DNA of 10,404 nt from Gammaproteobacteria bacterium (lineage in GTDB: Bacteria > Aquificota > Aquificia > Aquificales > QOAS01), in contig QOAS01000140.1 of NCBI GenBank assembly GCA_003972855.1, forward strand, positions 1 to 10,404, in the 5' to 3' direction. Position 1 is the stretch's first letter. Each line of letters starts with the position of its first letter. The translations under genes were made by a program, and so were the position numbers. A model generated the notes under the pieces. It did not search any database, had not been told where the DNA came from, and worked only from the letters and a program-made list of their open reading frames with translations. Below are positions 1-7,387 of the stretch, one piece after another.

Positions 1-196
1 GCCCCCCGACGTATTCGTAGCGGGATGCCCTCCAACCCCCGAAGCCATATTAGAAGGATTACTTGAAATGAAGAAAATTATTAGGGAAAAAAGGGAAGCC
101 CGCGCGGAAAGGGAAGGCACTTGGCGGGAAGTTCTTAAAAAAGAGTTAGAAAAAAATCCTCTACTTGCCCAACAACCACTTTTTGTAGGAAGTTAA
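1..196 (+). CDS. nuoB: NADH-quinone oxidoreductase subunit B (NuoB), C-terminal fragment
   Basis: This is the last 64 codons of a gene that begins before the window; the reading frame starts at base 2 and stops at TAA 194-196. NuoB is the peripheral-arm subunit that carries cluster N2, the last [4Fe-4S] cluster before quinone. The visible part has the family's C-terminal motif AGCPPTPEA, whose Cys is the last N2 ligand in known NuoB proteins. A helical tail rich in Lys, Glu and Arg follows. The end is typical for the family and shows no sign of damage. It is the first visible gene of the complex I operon and is followed by an 82-nt gap, the longest between any two nuo genes here. Confidence 0.93.
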   Translation, partial: PPDVFVAGCPPTPEAILEGLLEMKKIIREKREARAEREGTWREVLKKELEKNPLLAQQPLFVGS

Positions 197-201
197 GAAT
201 T

Positions 202-210
202 TGGTATAAT
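202..210 (+). promoter_or_regulatory. Candidate extended -10 promoter element between nuoB and nuoC
   Basis: TGGTATAAT matches the sigma-70 extended -10 consensus (TG, one base, TATAAT) exactly. A weak -35-like TTGTAG lies at 183-188, 16 bases upstream; extended -10 promoters often lack a good -35. The site sits just after the nuoB stop, in the only long gap of the operon. It could give a second transcription start for nuoC to nuoN. The match is seen in the sequence; promoter activity is inferred. Confidence 0.45.
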
Positions 211-267
211 TGCTTTGTTTTCCTTCACTTTATATTCTCTATTTTCCCTTTAGACTTCCTTTTTACG

Positions 268-274
268 GGAGGAG
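268..274 (+). promoter_or_regulatory. Ribosome binding site that sets the nuoC start
   Basis: GGGAGGA-type purine run (GGGAGGAG, 268-275 region) with 4-5 bases to the ATG at 279. It favours that start over the in-frame ATG at 210, which would add 23 residues encoded by T/C-rich leader sequence and has no such site. Confidence 0.75.
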
Positions 275-278
275 TTTT

Positions 279-743
279 ATGGGTTTTGAGAACTTGGCAA
301 AGTTAATGAAAACTTACTTTGGAGTTGAAGCGGAAGAATATCCCCAAAACCGAACGGCTAAAACATATCTCTTCAAGATACAACCGGAGCATATTAGGGA
401 AGTTGCAAAACTTTTGAAGGAAAACGGATTTAACTTTTTCCATACGCTGGCACCGGTAGATTACTCCCCCAAAGGTAGGGAATTGGAACTCAATTACTTC
501 TTTGAAAATTTGGAAGAAAAGGTTTGGGTTGTTATTAGAACAGAAATTCCTTTGGATAACCCCGAAATAGACTCCATTCACGATATATACCCCGCCTTAG
601 AAGCCTGCGAAAGGGAAGAATGGGAAAAATTCGGTATTCAATTCAAAGGACATCCCAGACTAAAGCCGATGCTATTGGACGATACCCTGCAAGGTAAGTG
701 GGTTCAGAGGAAGTCTTATATTCCCAAACCCCATAGGAAATAA
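279..743 (+). CDS. nuoC: NADH-quinone oxidoreductase subunit C (NuoC)
   Basis: This gene encodes the 30-kDa-type peripheral-arm subunit of complex I, which packs against NuoD and NuoB and helps hold the N2/quinone region. The protein has 154 residues from the ATG at 279, which has a strong Shine-Dalgarno site. The family signature is near the end: EREEWEKFGIQFKGHP (residues 111-126), followed by a loop and an RK pair before the C-terminus, as in other NuoC proteins. NuoC is a separate gene here, not fused to NuoD as in E. coli. The stop is 15 bases before the nuoD start. An in-frame ATG at 210 would give 177 residues, but the extra part looks like translated leader. The assignment is firm; the start is well supported. 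Confidence 0.93.
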   Translation: MGFENLAKLMKTYFGVEAEEYPQNRTAKTYLFKIQPEHIREVAKLLKENGFNFFHTLAPVDYSPKGRELELNYFFENLEEKVWVVIRTEIPLDNPEIDSIHDIYPALEACEREEWEKFGIQFKGHPRLKPMLLDDTLQGKWVQRKSYIPKPHRK

Positions 744-758
744 AGCGGAGGTTTTGTT

Positions 759-1886
759 ATGTATAAAGGAGCGCAAATAATAACCGAACCGGTAGGTAAA
801 GAAGGCGACTTAATGGTTTTAAACTGGGGTGTTCAACACCCCGCATCGGGTCCTATGAGGATTAAAGTCTGGCTTGACGGAGAAACCATAGTAAAGGTTG
901 AAAACGACCCCGGATACGTGACCCGTAACCTGGAAAAAATGTTGGAATACCGAACTTGGGAAAACGCGGTAGTTAACGTTGAAAGGATTTGTTTTATAGA
1001 CGACTTGGGAACTCTTTTAAATTGGGCTTTGGCGGTAGAAAAGTTGGCGGAAGTGGAAGTTCCCAAAAATGTTCAATATTTCAGGGTAATACTGGCGGAG
1101 GTTGGAAGGATAGTTTCCCACCTCATAGGTGTGGGAGGAATGTTCGGAGCCTTGGGAGTTGCCACGCCTATGATGTGGGTTCTCACCCTCAGGGAGTTTT
1201 ATTTAGACTTTTTAGAACACTACTCGGGTTACAGAATATCAACCGCCTCCATAGTTCCCGGGGGAGTTAGATTTGAACCCACAAAGGAGGACTTTGAATT
1301 ACTTAAAAAGGCTATAGAGGAAACCGAGAGAAGATGGCCCGAATACAAGGAAGTATTTAAAGATAACCCCACATTGGTTGAAAGATATAAGGGTGTAGGA
1401 GTTATACCCAAAGAGTTGGTTTACAAACTGGGTCTAAGGGGTCCCGTTGCAAGGGCTTCGGGAGTGGCATACGATTACAGGAAGACCTATCCTTACAGCT
1501 CCTACGAGGATTTTGACTTCAACATAGTCGTAAAAGAAGAGGGAGACGCCTACGCCCGATTTTTGGTAGTCCTTGAAGAAATAGAGGAATCGGTAAAGAT
1601 TATCAAACAGGCAATGGAAGGCATGCCCGAAGGGGATAAATGGAAAGTTAGAATGCCCAAGAAGATAAAGGCGGGAGAAGCCTTTTCCGCGGTGGAATGG
1701 GCAAGGGGGGGTATAGAGTTTTTCGTAGTAAGCGATGGAGGAACGGGACCTTATAGGGTTAAAATTTCCGCACCTTCGTTTATGAACATTTGGGCTTTGG
1801 AATACATAGCTCCCGGTCACAAGTTGGCAGATTTAGCGGCAATATTTGCAAGCCTTTACATATGCCACGGAGATTTGGACAGATAA
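759..1886 (+). CDS. nuoD: NADH-quinone oxidoreductase subunit D (NuoD), divergent at the quinone site
   Basis: This gene encodes the 49-kDa-type peripheral subunit that, with NuoB and NuoH, forms the quinone-reducing site. The protein has 375 residues, with GGAGG at 747-751 before the ATG. The family pattern is clear: QHPA at residues 26-29, LDGE at 39-42, ALAVEKL at 90-96, RASGVAYDYRK in the middle, VSDGGTGPYRVKISAPSF near the end, and the usual GDLDR terminus. Compared with Thermus Nqo4 as I recall it, the QHPxxHG loop is one residue shorter and lacks the quinone-binding His (His38). The quinone-binding Tyr87 aligns with Phe79. The His pair near cluster N2 (169-170) aligns with Ser161-Thr162. 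It has no CxxC nickel-ligand motifs, so it is not a [NiFe] hydrogenase large subunit. Membership of the NuoD family is firm, but its electron acceptor could be non-standard. Confidence 0.93.
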   Translation: MYKGAQIITEPVGKEGDLMVLNWGVQHPASGPMRIKVWLDGETIVKVENDPGYVTRNLEKMLEYRTWENAVVNVERICFIDDLGTLLNWALAVEKLAEVEVPKNVQYFRVILAEVGRIVSHLIGVGGMFGALGVATPMMWVLTLREFYLDFLEHYSGYRISTASIVPGGVRFEPTKEDFELLKKAIEETERRWPEYKEVFKDNPTLVERYKGVGVIPKELVYKLGLRGPVARASGVAYDYRKTYPYSSYEDFDFNIVVKEEGDAYARFLVVLEEIEESVKIIKQAMEGMPEGDKWKVRMPKKIKAGEAFSAVEWARGGIEFFVVSDGGTGPYRVKISAPSFMNIWALEYIAPGHKLADLAAIFASLYICHGDLDR

Positions 1887-1898
1887 GGGGGAGTTAAA

Positions 1899-2846
1899 AT
1901 GGACTGGGGCTTAATACTTTTTAAAACCTTAGTTTTTCCGGGAATAACTTTCCTACTGCTGGTTATATTCGCAACCTTCTATCTTGAAAGAAAACTGGTT
2001 GCGGACATGCACGGTAGAACGGGACCTTACTATGTTGGTCCTTACGGACTTTTGCAAACGGTTGCGGATATATTCAAAATCCTCCAAAAAGAGGTAATAA
2101 TTCACAGGGAAGCGGATAAGCTCCTATTTTTGGTTGTTCCCGCGGTTGCATTTTTCATGGTAGCATTGGTAACCGCCTTTATTCCTTATTCGGAAACCCT
2201 CTGGATAGTTTCCACTCCTTACGATTTGGTTATTTCTTTGGCACTACTTACATCGCTACCAGCAATATTCCTTTTTGCGGGATGGGTTTCCAAGAGTAAA
2301 TATCCCTTCATAGGGGGTATAAGGGTTATAAACCAGCTCATTTCCGGTGAAATTCCCCTATGGTTGGCTGGACTTTCGGTAGCCCTTTGGTATGGAACTT
2401 TCAATTATATTGAAATCGCCCAAAAGTTTGACCTAATAGGTTTTCTCGTTAATTTGGTAGGTTTCGCAATATTCTTAATCGCTATTCTCATCGTTGCGGA
2501 CAGACCTCCCTTTGACATACCCGAAGCGGAACAGGAAATTGTTTACGGTTTTCTTACCGAGTATACGGGTGTCGGTTACCTACTCTTGGCGGGTGCAAAA
2601 TTCTTGGAAGTTTTCGTATTGGTGGCAATGACCGTAACCCTCTTCTTGGGTGGATTTAAAGGACCTTTCCTCCCCGGCTGGGTATGGTTTTTAATAAAGA
2701 TATTTGCGGTATATTACTTGGCGTTTGCGATAAGGGCTTCAATCCCGCGTATTAGACTGGACCAACTCATCAAATTTACATGGAACATATTGGTTCCCTT
2801 GGCTTTGCTGAACATAATCCTCATACTGGTAGTAAAAGCATTTTAA
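1899..2846 (+). CDS. nuoH: NADH-quinone oxidoreductase subunit H (NuoH), divergent E-channel
   Basis: This gene encodes the membrane subunit at the heel of complex I that forms the quinone tunnel and the acidic E-channel coupling redox work to pumping. It encodes 315 residues with about eight membrane helices. Family marks are GPYYVGPYGLLQ (42-53), SKYPFIGGIR (133-142), ISGEIPL (148-154, acidic residue Glu151), PFDIPEAEQE (204-213), TEYTG (220-224) and PRIRLDQL (283-290). Two changes stand out against canonical NuoH/Nqo8. The usual AETNRAPFD is shortened to ADRPPFD, which turns the first Glu into Asp201. Lys234 aligns without gaps with the conserved Glu of the AEY motif (Glu248 in Thermus numbering). 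The purine run after the nuoD stop (1885-1893) is the ribosome site. The assignment is firm; the effect of the changes is unknown. Confidence 0.94.
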   Translation: MDWGLILFKTLVFPGITFLLLVIFATFYLERKLVADMHGRTGPYYVGPYGLLQTVADIFKILQKEVIIHREADKLLFLVVPAVAFFMVALVTAFIPYSETLWIVSTPYDLVISLALLTSLPAIFLFAGWVSKSKYPFIGGIRVINQLISGEIPLWLAGLSVALWYGTFNYIEIAQKFDLIGFLVNLVGFAIFLIAILIVADRPPFDIPEAEQEIVYGFLTEYTGVGYLLLAGAKFLEVFVLVAMTVTLFLGGFKGPFLPGWVWFLIKIFAVYYLAFAIRASIPRIRLDQLIKFTWNILVPLALLNIILILVVKAF

Positions 2847-2859
2847 GGGGGTTTAAGTT

Positions 2860-3312
2860 ATGCTAAATAAAGTTTTAGAAAAAATAGTTTTGGTCGCATC
2901 CAGAGCAACCAAACCCAAAGATACAACCTATGTTCACGAAAATAGACCGAAAAAACCCGAAAGGTTTAGGGGTAGACACTTTATCAATGCGGAAACCTGC
3001 ATAGGTTGTTACGCCTGTGAAAGGGCTTGCCCCATAGGAGCCATTGTTATGGTTCCCACCGGTCTTAAGAGACCCAGGGCTATGCCTACCGTAAATTTGG
3101 GAAGGTGTTGTTATTGTGGTCTCTGCGAAGACGCCTGCCCTACCAAGGAGAAATCCATATACCTAACGGAGAAATACGAAATGATAGTGGAAGAGATGGA
3201 ACTTACTCCCTTAATAGACGACCTTTGGGCTAAACCGGTAGGGGATATTACCAAAAACCCCCTTGTGGTTAAGGACCTACAAAAACAAAAACAACAAAAG
3301 GAGGGTAAATAA
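2860..3312 (+). CDS. nuoI: NADH-quinone oxidoreductase subunit I (NuoI), two [4Fe-4S] clusters
   Basis: This is the ferredoxin-like subunit that passes electrons through clusters N6a and N6b to N2. It encodes 150 residues. The conserved basic entry RFRGRH is at 35-40. The first cluster motif is Cys47, Cys50, Cys53 and Cys57-Pro; the second is Cys83, Cys86, Cys89 and Cys93-Pro. An extra Cys84 sits next to the first ligand of the second motif (RCCYCGLC), where Ile or similar is usual. The C-terminal tail is charged and ends in a Lys/Gln-rich stretch. AAGGGGG at 2845-2851 precedes the ATG. The stop overlaps the nuoJ start by one base (TAATG), so the two are probably coupled in translation. Confidence 0.95.
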   Translation: MLNKVLEKIVLVASRATKPKDTTYVHENRPKKPERFRGRHFINAETCIGCYACERACPIGAIVMVPTGLKRPRAMPTVNLGRCCYCGLCEDACPTKEKSIYLTEKYEMIVEEMELTPLIDDLWAKPVGDITKNPLVVKDLQKQKQQKEGK

Positions 3313-3788
3313 TGCTCCTCTACTTTACCATTCTCTTTTTGGTAGTTATTGCGACCGCAATAGCGGCGATTGAGCTAACAAACCTCATATGGGTTTTGGT
3401 AGCATTCGCAACCCTGCTAACGGAAATTGCCTTGTTCTATTTTTCCTTAGGTTTTCCCCTATTGGGAGCTTTCCAACTGGCGGTTTACGCGGGTGGTGTC
3501 GCAATTTTAGTGCTTTTTGCAATTCTCACCATAGGTGAAAGGGAAGAGGAAAAAAAGGAAAGCAAATTAGCCGCAGGGGTGGCGGTAGCCGTATTTATCA
3601 CCGGTGTAATAGCCTCTGTATGGACCGGGCTACATACCAAACCCTATTTGGATATAAGCCTTCAAGAAATCGGTAAAGTTTTTGTTGAGAAATACGCTCT
3701 ATTGGTAATTCCGTTGGGTTTTACCGCGGTAGGAATTATTTACGGCGCCTACTACCTACTTTCCAAAAAATTACAGGGGGAGGAATAG
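3312..3788 (+). CDS. nuoJ: NADH-quinone oxidoreductase subunit J (NuoJ)
   Basis: This gene encodes the small membrane subunit between NuoH/NuoA and NuoK that belongs to the proton-transfer path. It encodes 158 residues with about five membrane helices. The family mark is VYAGGVAILVLF at residues 58-69. Its Tyr59 lies where the third-helix Tyr of Thermus Nqo10 is found, and the Gly-Gly bend matches the usual YAGA. A charged loop (GEREEEKKESK) follows this helix. The common NPVHS-type motif in the first helix pair is not visible, and the N-terminal half is otherwise poorly conserved, as is common for NuoJ. The start ATG overlaps the nuoI stop; AAAGGAGGG at 3298-3306 gives a good ribosome site. 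Confidence 0.9.
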   Translation: MLLYFTILFLVVIATAIAAIELTNLIWVLVAFATLLTEIALFYFSLGFPLLGAFQLAVYAGGVAILVLFAILTIGEREEEKKESKLAAGVAVAVFITGVIASVWTGLHTKPYLDISLQEIGKVFVEKYALLVIPLGFTAVGIIYGAYYLLSKKLQGEE

Positions 3789-3789
3789 G

Positions 3790-4101
3790 ATGAAATTCAC
3801 CCAAGAGCCTATGCTTTGGTTTTTACTCGTATCGGTTTCGCTACTGGCAATAGGGGTTTACGGACTGCTCTCACGAAAGTCTATTCTGAAAATGATAATC
3901 TCCATAGAAATTATCGTAAACGGGGCAAATGTGGGATTAACAGCTTTTGCAACCCAGCACGGAGCGGACGGAATTATTTTGGCTTTCTTTGCAATAGCAT
4001 TGGCGGCTCTTGAAGTCGCGGTAGGTTTGACCTTGCTAATTATTCTTGCCCGTAAATATGGTATTACCTTCCCCGAAAAAATAAACAACCTGAGGTGGTA
4101 A
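3790..4101 (+). CDS. nuoK: NADH-quinone oxidoreductase subunit K (NuoK)
   Basis: This gene encodes a three-helix membrane subunit of the antiporter-like part of complex I, related to MrpC. It encodes 103 residues, the usual length. The two membrane glutamates needed for pumping in E. coli NuoK (Glu36 and Glu72) correspond to Glu40 in SIEIIVNGANVG and Glu75 in ALAALEVAVGL. The gene starts one base after the nuoJ stop, with a GGGGGAGGA run at 3776-3784 as ribosome site. The stop TAA lies two bases before the preferred nuoL ATG. Confidence 0.94.
   Translation: MKFTQEPMLWFLLVSVSLLAIGVYGLLSRKSILKMIISIEIIVNGANVGLTAFATQHGADGIILAFFAIALAALEVAVGLTLLIILARKYGITFPEKINNLRW
4092..4097 (+). promoter_or_regulatory. 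Ribosome binding site that sets the nuoL start
   Basis: GAGGTG inside the end of nuoK lies 6 bases before the ATG at 4104. This favours that ATG over the in-frame GTG at 4095, which falls inside this site and would add only three residues. Confidence 0.65.
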
Positions 4102-4103
4102 AG

Positions 4104-5936
4104 ATGGAGTGGCTAATTTACTTGTCGGTGTTACTACCGATTTTTGGAGCGCCGATTATTTGGTTTATAAGCCACTACACCAATAAGTGGTTTTCTTGGT
4201 ATTTATCGCTGGCGGTTACGGGCTTTTCCGCATTGGTGGCATTGCTAACCGCCCTGCAGGTAGCGGGTGGGGCTAAATTTGAACACTCCTTCACATGGTT
4301 TAATTTCGGAGGGATAGAAGTTCCCTTCGGGATATACATTGACGGGCTATCCGCGGTAGTTTACGCAATGGCGGCACTCTTAGGTTTCCTCATCGTTATG
4401 TACTCCCGCGGTTACATGGAACACGACGAAAGTCCCCATAGGTTTTTCATGAAGGTTACCTTCTTTATAGGCTCCATGCTCGGACTGACTGTATCGGACA
4501 ACCTGATAGGAATGTTTATCTTCTGGGAGTTCATGGGATTGGCTTCCTATTTACTTATTTCTTATTGGTATTACAAAAACAGCGCCGCGGATGCGGGCTT
4601 GAAAGCTTTCCTCATGACAAAGTTCGCGGACGGATTCTTCTTGGCCGGAATAGTGCTTCTGTGGTGGTATGGCGGAAGCCTAAAAGTTGTGGAAATTAAT
4701 CACCTTGGGGAGACCGCGGGTATACCTCTGTTTATAGCGGCCGTTTCCTCACTTCTGATGTTCGGAGGAGCTATTGGAAAATCCGCCCAATTCCCGCTAT
4801 TCCCGTGGCTACTGGACGCTATGGAAGGTCCCACACCCGTTTCCGCGTTAATTCACGCCGCAACAATGGTTAATGCGGGTGTTTTCCTAGTGGGTAGATT
4901 GTTTGACTTTTACGCTTATTCGGGAATTCTATATGTAGTGCTTGCAATCGGTGCGGTCTCCGCCTTCATAGCGGTTCTCGGAGCTATGGTTCACAGGGAA
5001 ATCAAGAAGATTATCGCTTTCTCAACAATGGAAAACCTCGGACTTATGTTCGTCGGATTGGGAGCCGGTTCTTTGGCGGCGGGTATTTTCCACTTGGTTT
5101 CCCATGCAACCTTCAAAGCGCTAATGTTCCTCTCCGCGGGTAACGTTCTCCACTTCACCCACGAAAAGGATGCCTTCAAAATCCGCGGGCTTAGGAAATT
5201 TATGCCCTATACCGCAATACTATTCCTTATAGCCTTGCTTTCATTGGCGGGTATACCTCCCCTAAGCGGATTCTTCTCCAAAGAGTGGATTGTTCACGAA
5301 GCCAAGCTAAGTGGTGACCCCATAGTGTTTGCCTTCGTTCTAACAGCTGCGGTATTCACCATCTATTACGGATTTAGACTGTGGTTCCAACTCTTTACGG
5401 GTGAACCTAACGAAACCGCTAAACACGCAAGGGAAGCCTATCCCGTAATGCTTATTCCTTTAGTAGTTCTGGCGGTATTAACCTTCATAGTAGGGTTGTT
5501 CTACAAACCCATAGTTCACCTCATAGAGCAACACGCCCACATTCCCCACGATTGGGGTCTAACCATTTTGGTATTCTCCCTAATGGCGGTAGCCTTCGGT
5601 TTAGCTTGGCTTATTTACCACAAGAGGGCTATTAATACCGAAGAGTTAATGAAAGACCCCATCGTATCCACGCTTAACAAAGTTTTCTACAACTCATTCT
5701 TTGTAGACTTTATCCTGCGTTGGCTATCTAAAAATTTTGTGGTTGAATTCTTGGCATGGCTCGCCCACTGGATTGACAGAAACATTTACGACTACATCGT
5801 TAATGGAGTTGCAAAAATTGCCCTGTGGACTTGGGAAAAGGTTAGGGTTATCCAAACCGGTAACCTAATTCACTACCTAACTATTTTTGTTAGCGGTGCA
5901 ATTGTTCTTTACTACCTATACCTCGTAATACTCTAA
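4104..5936 (+). CDS. nuoL: NADH-quinone oxidoreductase subunit L (NuoL), distal proton pump
   Basis: This gene encodes the outermost antiporter-like pump of the membrane arm, with the long lateral helix that ties the arm together. It encodes 610 residues, normal for NuoL, with about 16 membrane helices. The key pump residues are all present: Glu142 in FWEFMGLASYLL, Lys226 in GKSAQFPLFPWL, His251 in SALIHAATMVNAG, His334 and Lys338 in HLVSHATFKALMF, and Lys393 in PPLSGFFSKEW. The C-terminal region after residue 500 has the amphipathic stretch expected for the lateral helix, then a final membrane anchor. The ATG at 4104 is preferred over GTG 4095 because of the ribosome site. I see nothing abnormal in the pump core, so proton pumping is expected to be kept. 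Confidence 0.95.
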   Translation: MEWLIYLSVLLPIFGAPIIWFISHYTNKWFSWYLSLAVTGFSALVALLTALQVAGGAKFEHSFTWFNFGGIEVPFGIYIDGLSAVVYAMAALLGFLIVMYSRGYMEHDESPHRFFMKVTFFIGSMLGLTVSDNLIGMFIFWEFMGLASYLLISYWYYKNSAADAGLKAFLMTKFADGFFLAGIVLLWWYGGSLKVVEINHLGETAGIPLFIAAVSSLLMFGGAIGKSAQFPLFPWLLDAMEGPTPVSALIHAATMVNAGVFLVGRLFDFYAYSGILYVVLAIGAVSAFIAVLGAMVHREIKKIIAFSTMENLGLMFVGLGAGSLAAGIFHLVSHATFKALMFLSAGNVLHFTHEKDAFKIRGLRKFMPYTAILFLIALLSLAGIPPLSGFFSKEWIVHEAKLSGDPIVFAFVLTAAVFTIYYGFRLWFQLFTGEPNETAKHAREAYPVMLIPLVVLAVLTFIVGLFYKPIVHLIEQHAHIPHDWGLTILVFSLMAVAFGLAWLIYHKRAINTEELMKDPIVSTLNKVFYNSFFVDFILRWLSKNFVVEFLAWLAHWIDRNIYDYIVNGVAKIALWTWEKVRVIQTGNLIHYLTIFVSGAIVLYYLYLVIL

Positions 5937-5949
5937 AGGAGGACGAAGG

Positions 5950-7383
5950 ATGTTGCTGACCACAATAATACTTCCCGTTTTGCTTGCACCTTTTGCTTAC
6001 TTTTTTGAAAGGCAGGCTAAATACCTCTCGCTGTTTGCGGGAATTTTTGTAACCCTCGTAGGTCTTTACCTATGGGCTAACTATCCCGGACACGGATTTG
6101 CCTTTGAAGAGTTTTATCCCATATTCCCCCAATGGGATTTCAACCTCCACCTCGGAGTGGACGCCCTATCAATAGCTTTAATAACCCTAACCGGAATTAT
6201 TACCATTCTCGTAACCCTTTCTTCGTGGAATACTACCCGTCAAGGCGCATACTTTTTCCTGATACTGGTATTTCTTGGCGCAATGGTAGGAGTCTTCGCA
6301 TCCCTAAACTACCTATGGTTCTTTATATTCTGGGAATTCACTCTGGTTCCGATGTTCTTCCACATAGGTATCTGGGGAGCGGAAAACAGGATTTATGCGG
6401 CTGTGAAATTCTTCCTATATACCCACTTGGCGTCTATATTTCTGTTCTTGGCAATATTGGTGATATTTATTAATACAGGGCATTTTGATTTCGTCGCCAT
6501 AAAACAAGCCAATATTCCCTTGGACCTACAAAAAGTTATTTGGGGTTTAGCCTTTATAGGTTACATCGTCAAAATGCCCGTTGTTCCCTTCCACACTTGG
6601 CTTCCCGATGCCCACGTTCAGGCACCTTCTCCCATATCGGTAATCTTGGCGGGTTTGCTTTTGAAAATGGGAGCTTACGGACTACTCAGGTGGAATATAG
6701 AACTATTCCCCGAAGCGTCCAAGCATTTTATCTACCTTATGTTGGCTATAGGACTGCTCACCGTTTTCCACGCTGCGTTTAAAGCCCTCTACGAGGATCA
6801 TGTTAAGAGAATGGTTGCCTACTCCTCCATAAACCACATGGGATTGGTTTTGGTAGCATTGGCTACCCTAACAGCGGTGGGTATAAGCGCGGCGATTTAC
6901 GAAATGGTAGCCCACGCCCTCATTATCTCCCTAATGTTTATGATTGCGGGTTATATCCACCACATTACGGGAACTTGGTATATCTCCGAAATAGGCGGTG
7001 GATTTTTGAGGAAGTTTCCCTTTATAGGAACCCTTTATATGTTGGGTGCCCTCGGAGCGTTGGGATTCCCCGGAACCGCCGGATTTATCGGTGAAGTTAC
7101 CGCCATTTACGCCGCCTTTGACAAATTCGGATGGATTGCCCTCGCATTACCTTTCTCCGCGGTTCTTACCGCCGGTTTCTTCTTCTGGGCTATAAGAAGG
7201 ATGCTTCACGGAGAGGAAAGCGAAAAAGTTTCCCAACTGCATTCCCATCCCCTTCCCGCGGTGGAAAAGCTTCCCCTCGTGGTTTACGTTGCCCTATTTA
7301 TATTCCTCGGTGTGGTTCCTTCCGTTCTCTTTAACTTCATTAACGGTTACGCCCAAACATTAGGAAAGGTTTTGGGAGGTTAA
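5950..7383 (+). CDS. nuoM: NADH-quinone oxidoreductase subunit M (NuoM), proton pump
   Basis: This gene encodes the second antiporter-like pump subunit, between NuoL and NuoN. It encodes 477 residues with about 14 membrane helices. Conserved charged residues are in place: Glu129 in FWEFTLVPMF, Lys208 in KMPVVPFHTWLPDAH, Lys239 in LLLKMGAYG, and Glu382 in TAGFIGEVTA, the acidic residue that tells NuoM from NuoL and NuoN (which have Lys there). AAGGAGG at 5936-5942 overlaps the nuoL stop and lies 7 bases before the ATG. Only one nuoM copy is in the window, so there is no sign here of the two-NuoM type of complex I. Confidence 0.95.
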   Translation: MLLTTIILPVLLAPFAYFFERQAKYLSLFAGIFVTLVGLYLWANYPGHGFAFEEFYPIFPQWDFNLHLGVDALSIALITLTGIITILVTLSSWNTTRQGAYFFLILVFLGAMVGVFASLNYLWFFIFWEFTLVPMFFHIGIWGAENRIYAAVKFFLYTHLASIFLFLAILVIFINTGHFDFVAIKQANIPLDLQKVIWGLAFIGYIVKMPVVPFHTWLPDAHVQAPSPISVILAGLLLKMGAYGLLRWNIELFPEASKHFIYLMLAIGLLTVFHAAFKALYEDHVKRMVAYSSINHMGLVLVALATLTAVGISAAIYEMVAHALIISLMFMIAGYIHHITGTWYISEIGGGFLRKFPFIGTLYMLGALGALGFPGTAGFIGEVTAIYAAFDKFGWIALALPFSAVLTAGFFFWAIRRMLHGEESEKVSQLHSHPLPAVEKLPLVVYVALFIFLGVVPSVLFNFINGYAQTLGKVLGG

Positions 7384-7387
7384 AGGA

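Noticed and set aside
210..278. Upstream ATG at 210 as the start of nuoC
   Set aside because: It has no ribosome site, overlaps the candidate -10 box, and adds 23 hydrophobic residues encoded by T/C-rich sequence. The ATG at 279 has a strong site and fits the family length.
1434..1820. Minus-strand open frame of 128 codons opposite nuoD
   Set aside because: It is fully inside a well conserved gene, has no family resemblance, and is explained by codon bias of the real gene.
759..1886. NuoD-like protein as the large subunit of a [NiFe] hydrogenase
   Set aside because: The N- and C-terminal CxxC nickel-ligand motifs are absent, and the NuoD-specific ends are present.
4095..4103. GTG at 4095 as the start of nuoL
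   Set aside because: It lies within the GAGGTG ribosome site and adds only three residues; the ATG at 4104 has proper spacing.
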